Below the pieces are notes generated by a model. That model made no database searches. It saw nothing but the letters and a program-made list of their open reading frames with translations, and was not told where the DNA came from. Made by a program: the position numbers and the translations under genes. This document shows, in pieces, positions 11,457 through 21,700 of a stretch of DNA of 64,000 nucleotides. How positions within the stretch are numbered: position 1 is the first letter of the stretch; each line of letters opens with the position of its first letter. Origin of the DNA: Hypomesus transpacificus (taxonomy: Eukaryota; Chordata; Actinopteri; Osmeriformes; Osmeridae); contig NC_061068.1 of NCBI RefSeq assembly GCF_021917145.1, positions 7,694,404 through 7,758,403 of the forward strand, written 5' to 3'.

Positions 11457-13715
11457 TCACCGTGGTTCCATGACCTCTAACACAACTGTTTGTGGTCCAG
11501 TCATCACAAGTCTTGAAACTGCATGGTAATCCATAGTAAGAACACTTTGTCCATTCACACGGCACACAAACTGGCGGACCTGAAAGGAGAAGCAGAATTA
11601 CAGGTGAGTTTACTGAAAGATGACATGAATGTGTGTTTGTGTATTGTGTTAAAACTTCTGGGTATGTTACCTTAACTCCTGCAGCTGCTGCAGGGCTTCC
11701 TGGATCAACTGCTTGAACATAACAGGGAGCCATACCCCTGACGACAAAACCCCAACCCACTGCGTCACCCATCACCTGAGGTAGTGAACACAAAAAACAT
11801 GACATTTAATGGAACTTTCTCAAAGTAAAGCCAGACAAAATAGATTTACAAAATGTGGATGCTCACCGTCAACACTTTCTTGATGAAAGGTGCACCAGGA
11901 GACACCAAGTCATCACATGTCACATTGCTCCTAAGCACTGACATTATCAGATTGTGGTTATAGTTTAAACATAGGGATATCAAGTCAATCACATTTGTAA
12001 ACGTCTGGTAGGTAATATTGAATGGTTAAATTACCTGATTTGGGATTACATTGCATAAATGTGGTAGAGGACAGAATGGCAGGGGGTAAATATCCAGTAG
12101 GATGAAGTTGAAATGAATTCAAGCTTCCCCAGTGCACATTGTGTGTTGCATTTATCTCCATACTGTTCTGCACTACATCGGAAGGTTAAATGTATTAGAC
12201 ATAGAACTGGTGTGTGACAGTCAGGGTACTTTATGTATGTTGAATTCACTTACAAGATTGAAATCCACTACAGTTCTCTAGTGGGGGAGTCTTTCGCAGG
12301 ACAAAAGGACTGTCAGCATGGATGTCTTCCTGTGCTTGCACTGCAACCTCCTCTTCTTTCTCTCTTTCGCTTTCATTCAAGAGCTCAGACAAACGGCGGC
12401 GCCGACGAAAATTTATGCAGAATTGATACAGTAACCCACTGTCAAAGAAGTTGTGCTTCTTACACACTGGCGTTAGAATAAATGAGGGGAAAGAGAGCAA
12501 GTGACATGAAAGAAATAAAGGGTAAGTTCAGAGGAAATAATACAATTGGCCAATATTAAATTATATGAGGTTAAAGGTTGAGGGGCCTCTTCTGACCATG
12601 CTGAATGATGCCATGCTCCAGCAGGGCACGGCAAAGGTCCAAACCTTTGCGACGACTCTCTGTTTCTCCATTCTGTAACAACCAGTCTATCAGCTGGCAG
12701 CCAGGAAAGGAACGCTGGTATGCTACGCCCCGTTCCTCCCTTAGTTGCAAAATGGAGTCCCTTCCTGATATTAAACTGAAATCCACACACACACACATGT
12801 TCATGAATGTTTGGTTGATTTTACCTTTAATACACATGGTTTTCCTGTAGGTCATCAATTAAACAAATATATTAACTTAATTTAGAGAACAAAGCTATGG
12901 ACATGGCTACACACAACCTTTTCCAAGTATTGTACACAGAACACTTCAAGGACACCTGTCCCTGCCAGATAGAGAATATTGCGGGGCAATACAGAGCTCT
13001 TACTGTTCATACAGCCTTTGTCCACGCATGAACACTTTCACCTCTGTGTTAAACGGAAATGTGCCATCATCCTTACGGAAACGGTACAGCAATTTTGCAT
13101 CCTTGAACATAGGACGTTTGTCACAAACTGAAGAAAACGGAGTGTAAGAGAGACCGATCAGAATAATGTGTTTATGGGTTTGTAGTCAAAGTGTTAAAGA
13201 ATACTATAGAGGTTAAATATGTTTTGCATGACCCCTTACCATGATGTACTATGTCATGGTCCATCAGGTGTTGCATTAGACAGATAGCTGTGACTCTATC
13301 AGGAGCTTCTTTGTGGCTGACCAGCCAGTCAGTTAGCTCTAGGGCAACAAAGCAGTTTGGGTATGTGCGCAGGTGGTACCTCCGGTCCTTGATTAGCTTT
13401 CCATCATGCAACCTGAGCCTTGAAAATAAGTGACATTAACTCTTCAGATTGTGTGTTATAGACTGATGTTGGGTCAATTTTAAGCTTTAAATTGTTTTAA
13501 ATGTGCAAAATCCTCTAAGCCATTGACTGACTAAATAACTATTTAATTTTGTCTCATAACTTCACCCAACCATCTAGTCATCCCACCCTCCTAACAAACA
13601 TACAATTTCATGTTAGTCTTTCTCACTTTTCTGCATACCTGAGTTGTTCTCCAGCAATCATAACTTCAGCCTTGTGTAATCTGGCCATAGCTTTTCTGTT
13701 CTTGTTACTTCCCAT
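11457..13715 (-). CDS. deptor: DEPTOR-like protein (two DEP domains, one PDZ)
   Basis: Nine coding exons with GT/AG junctions give 402 residues: 13639-13715, 13240-13418, 13004-13127, 12597-12775, 12254-12466, 12035-12172, 11867-11937, 11671-11775, 11457-11579. Human DEPTOR has 409. DEP1 (about 30-115) contains IKDRRYHLRTYPNCFVALEL. DEP2 (about 140-220) contains SFPGCQLIDWLLQNGET and ends FDSGLLYQFCINFRRRRRL. A linker with CNPKS leads to a PDZ domain (about 327-400) with GDAVGWGFVVRG and VDPGSPAAAAGVK. Family knowledge: DEPTOR binds mTOR through its PDZ and linker and inhibits mTORC1 and mTORC2. The linker stretch that holds the SSGYFS phosphodegron in human DEPTOR reads PTGYLPPAILSS here. 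The gene is head to head with mafb, 1.58 kb apart. Human DEPTOR is on 8q24 while the neighbours here are 20q genes, so I read this as an ohnologue of DEPTOR and not the direct orthologue. The symbol is therefore provisional. Confidence 0.9.
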
Positions 13716-13840
13716 TTTGTCCATGTTACTCTGACATTGGGTGTACCACTGACCGTCACCAGCCTTTTATATTGACCAAATACCCAGTGTATGACACCCT
13801 CTTGAAATGTGGGATAGATGTTGTGTATACACATGGGGAG

Positions 13841-13841
<1 letters not shown>

Positions 13842-13875
<34 letters not shown>
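13842..13875. repeat. homopolymer run of 34 G
   Basis: An uninterrupted G tract on the plus strand (C on the sense strand of the DEPTOR-like gene). It begins about 125 bp upstream of that gene's start codon. Its length may be imprecise because such runs are hard to assemble. Confidence 0.9.
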
Positions 13876-13877
<2 letters not shown>

Positions 13878-14905
13878 GTACAGACGTAATAGGATATATT
13901 GTACATTGCTGCAAAACAAGTCCTCCTGGAGTTTCTTATCCAGGTGACGTTTAGAAGACTGCTATAGGTCACAAGACCTGGAGGGAGGGCTGCCACAACA
14001 ACAAAGGCAAGCTGATTTGTGTCTATGAACTGCTACTTCAGGATTCATTATCATGAATTATTTTCAGAAAGCTTGGGTGATGCGTTATTTAAATCAGTAA
14101 CACTGTGAACACAATGTATAACTGGAGGCATAAAACATTAGTAAATCAAGAACTGCCTCAAATGTCAGGATCAATATTAATACAAATGCTGCCAATTAAT
14201 GAACATATCCAATCATATGGCTGCATTTGAATTAGGTGGACAAACGCAAATTGTATATCTTACGCCCGTTTAGTTTACTTCCATTAACCAAGTCACCATT
14301 TACTTCCATTGTAACTTTTTGTTTGGAAGGGCTGCATTCTGAACACAAGAGGTCAGCATAGAACCATAATTATTGTCTGAATAAAAAATACATGATAGCC
14401 AGTCTACATAACCTAATATAGATGGGGACTGGAGACAATTATGTTAATAGTGTTAATGGCATGCTTTTGCAATACAGCCTACGTTTGAGATAGATTTCAT
14501 GGCTGTGTACTGTCTTTAGTCACAGGATAAGTGTAGATGGGGGTTGTTTGAACAACAATTGAAAACGGAGAAGGTAGTGTTAATACAACGGCCTTTGTCT
14601 TAAATTCAGTCGAAATTTTAGTCTAATCCACAGTGTTTCTATAAATTGCTGAATGATAAATATACATCTTTGTCATATGAAATGAAGAGACAATAATAGC
14701 CTACAGTGAAATAACGTGCTAAATAATCGCTGTTTTTATGATAGGCCTACCATGATTGTTTACACAATGTATTAAAACATGAAAACGTGTTGGAATGGCG
14801 AGTCAAACACTGTGCCAATATCGTTGCAAACCTAAAACCGTGGACACCATTTTAACCTCAGAAAAATGGTCAAATCCTGAAACTAAAACGCACACATCAG
14901 CTTTT

Positions 14906-14975
14906 ATGCAAATCATCTTTGGCGTGTTTTTATTGGAGAGGAGCATGGAGGTGTAGTCTACACCGCGTGACATCA
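14906..14975 (+). promoter_or_regulatory. candidate mafb proximal promoter motifs
   Basis: Within 70 bp there is a perfect octamer ATGCAAAT (14906-14913), an inverted CCAAT box ATTGG (14932-14936) and a CRE/ATF-like TGACATCA (14968-14975). All lie 315-385 bp before the mafb start codon. The motifs are seen directly; that they act as a promoter is inference from position. Confidence 0.4.
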
Positions 14976-15290
14976 CTGTGCTTTATGAAGAAAGTGCGCT
15001 CCTGGTAAAATAGACACAGTGCAATATCGCACGGTGGGTCCCGTACCGTACTCAACCCGTAGTCTTCCTTATGTGGTCTAACTCGAGGATTAAACTATCT
15101 ACATTTCGGGGAATCGGTGGTTTGTTTGTTAGATAGAAGCGCTGCTGAACATTGTATGTACTTTACTCCGCACAGTCTCTGCACGTATTATTCGACTTGT
15201 GCCTTAAACTAAAAGACTGAAATACTGCATGAAAAATTATTATTTTTGTGATTATTGGATAAGGCCCACGGAACACAAATTCTTGATAAT

Positions 15291-16295
15291 ATGACATCCG
15301 AAGCGCACAATTTGGAACTTCAGAAAAGCCCTATGGATTTTGTCAACGAGTTCGACTTGATTAAGTTCGACGTGAAGAAGGAGACAATGCAGGGGATCGA
15401 TCGACCCTTCATTGGGCCGGGCAGCCAGCTTCAGAGACCTGACTCCGTCTCATCCACGCCAGAGAGTACACCTTGCAGTTCGGTGCCCTCATCACCAAGT
15501 CTAAATCCTGGCGAGCAGAGGAATAACACTGGTGATAATTATTGGATAGCCACCAGCGGAGGTTACGCTCAGCAAATGTATTCTCATACTTTCGGCCTGA
15601 CACCCGAAGACGCTGTCGAGGCCCTCATCAGTACCACCGTGCATGGCCACCAATCCACTCCGAACAGTCACCAACAACCTCTCCAAGCGGAATTTGAAGG
15701 ATATGGGTCAGCACATCACCTCAACGGCCATGGCCAGCAGTATTCTGGACTACTCCGCCAACCTGATGCCCTCTCGGGTCACCCTGAGATGCAAGATATG
15801 CAAAATACGCACTGCCAAAATCAATATCACCACGAGGGAGACATCGATACCTCATGTCCAAACTCACCACTATCTCAGCAACCTACCCACAGTGCGCACA
15901 ACCTACACCATCCACATCGCCACGATAGACGTCTCAACGTAGAGAACCATTTCTCAGATGACCAGCTTGTCTCCATGTCCGTTAGGGAGTTGAACCGGCA
16001 CTTAAGAGGTCTGAGCAAAGACGAAGTTATGCGTCTGAAGCAGAAGCGCAGAACCTTGAAAAACCGAGGTTATGCTCAATCATGTCGCTACAAACGTGTT
16101 CAGCAGAAGCACGTTCTGGAGCACGAGAAGACCAGTCTTGTCACACAGGTAGAGCAGCTGAAGCACGAGCTCAACCGGCTGGCACGCGAAAGGGACGCAT
16201 ACAAACTCAAATGCGAAAAATTGACTGGTTCAAATGGTTACCATGAAACAGGGTCTACTAGTGACAACCCTTCTTCACCAGAATATTTCATGTGA
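15291..16295 (+). CDS. mafb: large Maf bZIP transcription factor MafB
   Basis: A single uninterrupted exon of 334 residues, as in all large Maf genes. The acidic/minimal activation region holds [17 protein letters not shown], then [19 protein letters not shown], the GSK3-phosphorylation block mutated in human MAFB disease. [11 protein letters not shown] follows. The C-terminal half has the extended homology region [19 protein letters not shown] (from about residue 221), the basic region [21 protein letters not shown] and a leucine zipper. The protein ends [14 protein letters not shown], close to MAFB and unlike MAFA. Family knowledge: it binds MARE sites as a dimer and acts in hindbrain segmentation, macrophages and podocytes. 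I chose the ATG at 15291 because it gives the family's usual MxSE start; the frame stays open upstream but has no ATG. The N-terminal half is divergent, which would suit the mafbb copy of fish more than mafba; that is a guess. Confidence 0.93.
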   Translation: MTSEAHNLELQKSPMDFVNEFDLIKFDVKKETMQGIDRPFIGPGSQLQRPDSVSSTPESTPCSSVPSSPSLNPGEQRNNTGDNYWIATSGGYAQQMYSHTFGLTPEDAVEALISTTVHGHQSTPNSHQQPLQAEFEGYGSAHHLNGHGQQYSGLLRQPDALSGHPEMQDMQNTHCQNQYHHEGDIDTSCPNSPLSQQPTHSAHNLHHPHRHDRRLNVENHFSDDQLVSMSVRELNRHLRGLSKDEVMRLKQKRRTLKNRGYAQSCRYKRVQQKHVLEHEKTSLVTQVEQLKHELNRLARERDAYKLKCEKLTGSNGYHETGSTSDNPSSPEYFM

Positions 16296-16922
16296 ACAGT
16301 TTTTTAAGATATGATGTAATTATAGGCCTACTGATTAAGTTAACTAGCCGAAGTGTTGATCTCAATGACAAATACTTTTATAACCTTACATCGTCATTAA
16401 TATCATTATAGGCCTATGACATAGGCTATACTTTGTGATTAAGCTCAATAAGAAATGTAAAAGCCAGATAAAGAAAGTTACATGCATGCTGGTCATGTAT
16501 GCCATTTAGAAAATGGCTTTTGACTAGATTAAGATTCAAACCTTCATTAAAATACTTTTCACTCACACCTTTGTTTATAAAGATAAACAATCGGAAATTG
16601 CTATGGCATAAATTGGTCGTTCCGTAACCTGTTCTCTGGTATATTTTTCATGGCATCAACCGACATAATTTTAAAGTAGCCTATTGTTTATTTTAGGCAA
16701 TTACATGTTTTCATCTAGTGCTATTATCTGTTTGGCCTGATTTTCACTGAAAATATAGATCATGTTTCCCTGTAAGAATTTCTGCTGGGCAGATAAGTTT
16801 GTTCTCTATCTTTTTACAACTTTTGTGAATTGCGCAGGAAATAGAGCTTTTATATGAATGAATAGTAGCTTGCAATTGGGCATTATTGTTTGTATTTTAA
16901 GTGTTTTCATCTGCTTCAGACC

Positions 16923-16928
16923 AATAAA
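16923..16928 (+). promoter_or_regulatory. mafb polyadenylation signal
   Basis: AATAAA about 630 bp after the mafb stop, followed within 30 bp by a T/GT-rich stretch. It is the best-placed signal for ending the mafb transcript. Confidence 0.6.
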
Positions 16929-17286
16929 GCCATTACATCTTCTCTGCAAGTTTGTGTTTCATACAGTTTAGTTTTTGTATTTGCCCATTAAGGTACATAT
17001 AATCAAGACATCTTATTAAACATACATATGCATACAGCTCTACGTTTTACAGAATACATTATAAAAAAGATGAGTCTCTCAACTCTAGTGGACTGTTGAA
17101 ATATAATTGCACAACCCCAAAAAGGTCAGTCATGGAGTGCTGTATTTATCTGAAACTTTAAACCCTTTTCTTAAGGTGCTATAAAATTATGCATTATGCT
17201 CTGTCACAAACGTCTATTGTTAGAGACATTATCCCTGGTTTGCCAACATCTCTATAGCATAGCAAATTTCAAAGTGTTAAGTTAAC

Positions 17287-17384
17287 ACCAGTAGTGTTCA
17301 TTTTACTCGTTGAGTGTTTATATACTGTAGGTCCACTCTCACGAGATTGACTCATATAAACACTGCTGGTGTAAAATGAACACT
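17287..17384. repeat. MITE-like imperfect palindrome
   Basis: The left arm 17293-17323 has AGTGTTCATTTTAC, a 6-base spacer, then AGTGTTTATAT. The right arm 17354-17384 is its reverse complement with a different 6-base spacer. About 30 bp separate the arms. An extra CACCAG lies just outside the left arm. The layout is that of a small non-autonomous DNA transposon remnant or a stable RNA hairpin. No family name can be given. Confidence 0.6.
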
Positions 17385-18759
17385 TCTAAATTAGCTTGTG
17401 TCAAGCTTCAGGCGATTTACTGTTGGCTAATTGGTTTGGTGCACTTCTAACCAAAAGTCCAACAAAAATATTGCAACAAAAATCTTCGATGCATTTAGCT
17501 TGATACATTGCTTGTCTTTTTTGATTGGATGTAAATGAAAGGATGAGAGGTTCTTTTTTCTTTCCTGATCTTTGACTTTCATGAAGTGCTGCTTCCTGAG
17601 GGACAGCTGCATGTGAAAGCACTGACGGCTCACTGGCTAGGCTGTGTGGCAGAGATAATATGAGTGGAAAGCAGACTTCCTCTCCATTCCCTTCCTCTGA
17701 CAAACAGGTCATCTCTGTGAACATTAACTGAGGAAAAGAAAAACAACAACCACAGCAAATTATGGTGTACTCTTTTGTCATGCTGTAGAGAATGTGATTC
17801 ATTAGAAATGAAACAACTTTCTATTTCTCTATAGCCTGTGAAGTGCATTAGTCATGTCAGATGGTCTCTCTTGTTTGTTCTTGTTCTCCTATATACCCTT
17901 CCTAGATTTCAGAAGAGCAGGTGTGCCACCAAGGACTCCAACTTTAGCCTTTGTAGCAGGTTCTCCTTTCTTGACCTACCAGTGTCGACCTTTCTCTCTG
18001 TTCAGTGGAACAGCCCTACATACACACCACAGGTGCAAAAGGACTTTCCCTGAGAATTCACTGAAGGTCATCTGTTTTTTTTAAGATAAGGATTTAATAA
18101 AACATTATGTAAATCTATTACTTATATTGCACATTTTGGTGAAAAAGGAGTATGTTTTGTTCCGCATTACCCTGCTATTGCATAGAATATAGCAATTGTG
18201 TATTACCTACTGTTTCCCGGTTCAACCCCTCTCTACCACTACTGATCCCTTACTGTTTTGCTACTAGGGAATAACTAAAGTACCCATACTAGCTACTACT
18301 AGCTCCCTAATTCTTTTCTACACTCCACCCGTCTTCTACATCACTACAGAGCAGACACAATTTGAATGTCCTTGAATTCTGTCCTGAAATAGTCTCATGG
18401 GAAAAATATGAGAACAATATACTATATAAAAAAATACAAGTTATTCACCTCACAAAATCTACTTGTATGTTGTAGTAACTGTATTTGCATGTGTACATGT
18501 GTGCACGTATGTATGTTGTGTCCATCAGTCCATTTTTCTGTCTGCATGCGACAGTCACTGTGTTTAACGCATGGAGTAGATTATCAGTGGAGACAGCGGT
18601 TTGTGGTCCTGCAACACAGCTTTCTGGGTGCCATTGTAGAAACGATTAGCCAGCTCTTTTCCTCTGCATGTGATAGGCTAGTGTGCCTGATGTGAGAGCC
18701 CAGCACTTCCCCCTCCTCACGGCCACCAACACCCCCACCCCATACCGCCTCAGGCTGAT

Positions 18760-18772
18760 TACTGAGTCAGCA
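18760..18772 (+). promoter_or_regulatory. candidate T-MARE (Maf/AP-1 site)
   Basis: TACTGAGTCAGCA matches the 13-base T-MARE consensus TGCTGAGTCAGCA at 12 positions and contains a full AP-1 core. It lies about 2.5 kb downstream of the mafb stop codon. Large Maf proteins bind such sites. Function here is inferred only. Confidence 0.35.
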
Positions 18773-21700
18773 GGAGGAAAAGGTGTCTGCTTCTGTAGTA
18801 TTGCAGAGAGAAAATGAGAGAGAGCTAGGGAGAAATGAGAGCATAGAATTTAGAGGATAGAAAAACAGATACATTTGATTTGAGATATATTTTGGGGGGG
18901 TATAAGACTAAAAGGGTGGAAATGAGATGGAAATAAGAGATTTGAGAATAGAAGAGATAAATTGAGATTGTAAGAAAGTAAATAAGAGAATGGAAAGGGG
19001 AGGATCCTCTGTCACCTCTAAATCTTCTTAATTATCAATGAGAATACCTTTACAAGTCCACTGTACTGGACACTGGACACACAATGTGCATGTATTTATC
19101 TCTCCTGGATGTAACATGATCACAGTTGCTTTTTGACATTCAGAATATTAAATACAACATGACTTATATGTCAAAAAACGTTATTGTTTTCTGGATATTG
19201 ATAGAGACTGGGGACAGGGGCAGAAAATCTGTCTTCTTGGAGCTGTGAGTTTGGACTGTTGGTTTCTCAGACAGTGGGCACAGACAGAGGAATGTCAGAG
19301 ATGTGCACCATTGTGTGAGCAGAAGCACAGGAATGCATGCCGCCATGCTGCAGTGTCACCAATGAACACAGCCAGGGGCGTCAGTGCAGGGCAGAGAGGG
19401 AAGTGTGAGGGGCAAAATGGGGCCCCTGACTCAAACTTTAAAACGGTATCACCATCCTCAAAATCATCGACATCACACTTCAGTTTGGAGCCCATACTTA
19501 AAACAAATGGTTTTATGTATTTGCTGCTGTCCTACTTTGATGTTTCGTGCCAGTAAACATTTGTATATATATATATTTTTTTTTTTTAGAAAAGAAGAAT
19601 TAAAATATAGCAACGATGGTCAATTATATTCATATTGGTCCAAAGACATCTGACCCCACAGCAGGACTTAACCAGTCAGAGCCAGTCCCCCCCCCCCTCC
19701 CCCCATGCCATTGTTATTGTGCAATGGTTGAGACTGATGTGTACGACCTGTCTATATGTGTGGATTCACGTGAACAGCAGAGCAGAGGTTGGAATAGAGA
19801 ATGGGATAGGGGGGCTTCCTCTTTCACTTCCTATATGAGTGCCCAGTCAAGTGACTCTTTGTGCGAGCGTTGGGTTGTGTGGTGCAGGAAAATGCTGCTC
19901 GGGCGGCTGTGGTTTCCTCCCAGTATGTCCAGTTGTATCTAGCTGTTGTCACAGTCTGATTCATGTACACACATGCACACATTTGTATTGACTCAGATTT
20001 CCCTAGATTGATGACCCTACAGAGAAATTCACCTCTTCTTGGCCAGATTGAGAAATCCTAAGAGTTTCAACTGTAGTCATGTTTCCCGTAGAGTAAATTA
20101 CTAGCTCACATGATAGCTCCATCAGGACATAGCAGAGTGAACCCATGATCCAGATTAATGTATAGCCCCAGTGCTACAATAAACCTAGTCCGCTATCAAA
20201 TTGGATGCAATAAAATACCTGAAGATGGGTGTTCAGCGTGTTTGTGCACAGGTTTTAGAAGATCAGATAAGAAAGCCCTCTGACAGAGCTCCTGTCACAT
20301 TTCTTTTGAGCACTATTTAAAAGGATGTGACAAAGTCCTTTCACTTAACTGACTGTGGACTTTGATGACTGAGCAAAGGTTACAAACTTGCAAATGTGAT
20401 AACCTCAATATCTTGAGTACAATAGAAGGAGATCACATTTGATTCCAGGTAGGGTGTAAGTATAAACTGGGAAGTAAGATTAAGATTCTGAGGTAATTAC
20501 ACAACAAGAAATGGGAAAGAATTACAGTTGCTTTCCTTACATTTAAATTCCTGTTATTATAAATTCCTGTATAGTTTTCTGACAAGTACACAGTTTTTTG
20601 TTTATTCATAGAGGTGCCACAGCTGTTGGATGAAGCAAGTAAATCCACATAGTGCTTGAAAAACAGAGTGTAGCAGCAGTACACTGGAGGTCAAAGAGTG
20701 TGGTCATGTGAGAAAGAGAGATAACAGATAGAGAGCAGAAGAGAAAAATGGATGGGCAGGAGTTCCTTTCCCCATCTCTCTCGTTGCCTGCTAGGATTTC
20801 CTGTTCTGTTTTATGGGGGTCATGCAGCTGGCAGGCGCCCTCCTCTTTCAGTCTTTAATGATGACAGGCATCCATTAGGGTACTAGAGAAACATGAGCAA
20901 CAGAGGTTAACTCAGGTTCTTCCCCCTTTCCTTTTCACAGCTCCTGGCTCCAGGGCCTTGCTTGTTCTCTCTCTGTAGAGCATAGACATGTCTCTCAGTA
21001 GTGTTAGCAGAACACGGAGTCTGGGGCCCGTCAGACGCCAACATGTGTGACCTGTAAAGTTCAACATTCAAAAGCAAGTCCAGCACTTGTTGCTGTATTC
21101 TGTGTTTTTAATTTCATATCCAGATATCTTGGTGGAGGAGTTCAGCAGTGGCAAGAGGGCTGTTGTTGAAAACTGACAACACTCTTTCTCCATGTCTCAA
21201 ACAAACATGTAGCTGATGAGAATGTTACATTCAGAAAGAAGACAGTTTGACTGTGTGCATGTATGGCTGTACCACACAAGAAAGTAGTTATGAGAGTCTG
21301 TGTATGTTTGAATAAATCACAATCCTAGAGTACAGTAAGAGGTCTTGTATGTTGAAATACCTAGTTGACTTAATTATTGCCCTTCTCAACAACGAGCACA
21401 TTTTATACTATGCTACAAAGGCTATTCCAGAGCAAGCATTTGATTTGATTGAGCAACTCCAGATCTAGGGTAAACTTCCTTAAACTACTGGTTACACAAT
21501 TTCAAAGCTAACTGGAAACTTTTTTTACCATCTGTCATTCGGAGTGAAAAAATGCTGTTAACAACAGTAAATTGGAGATAGAATAGAACTGCGGCCTGAA
21601 TATATAACTCACATGTCCTCCTCATAAGGTTCAGGCAATTACAAAGTAATATGTATTTGCAAGTAAATTGCCCATATACTGCCCCTCACGTATGTTTCTT

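Larger units (their letters stand above)
13716..15290. other. divergent intergenic region deptor-like / mafb
   Basis: It separates two genes transcribed away from each other and so must hold both promoters and the mafb 5' UTR. A run of 34 G lies at 13842-13875. Promoter-type motifs cluster at about 14.9 kb. No coding sequence is seen. Confidence 0.7.

Noticed and set aside
13772-13996. Open frames with poly-Gly or poly-Pro
   Set aside because: They arise only from the G34 run and have no other protein-like sequence.
15255-15290. A 12-residue extension of mafb upstream of the chosen start
   Set aside because: The frame is open but its first codon is TTG; the first ATG is 15291 and gives the family's usual N-terminus.
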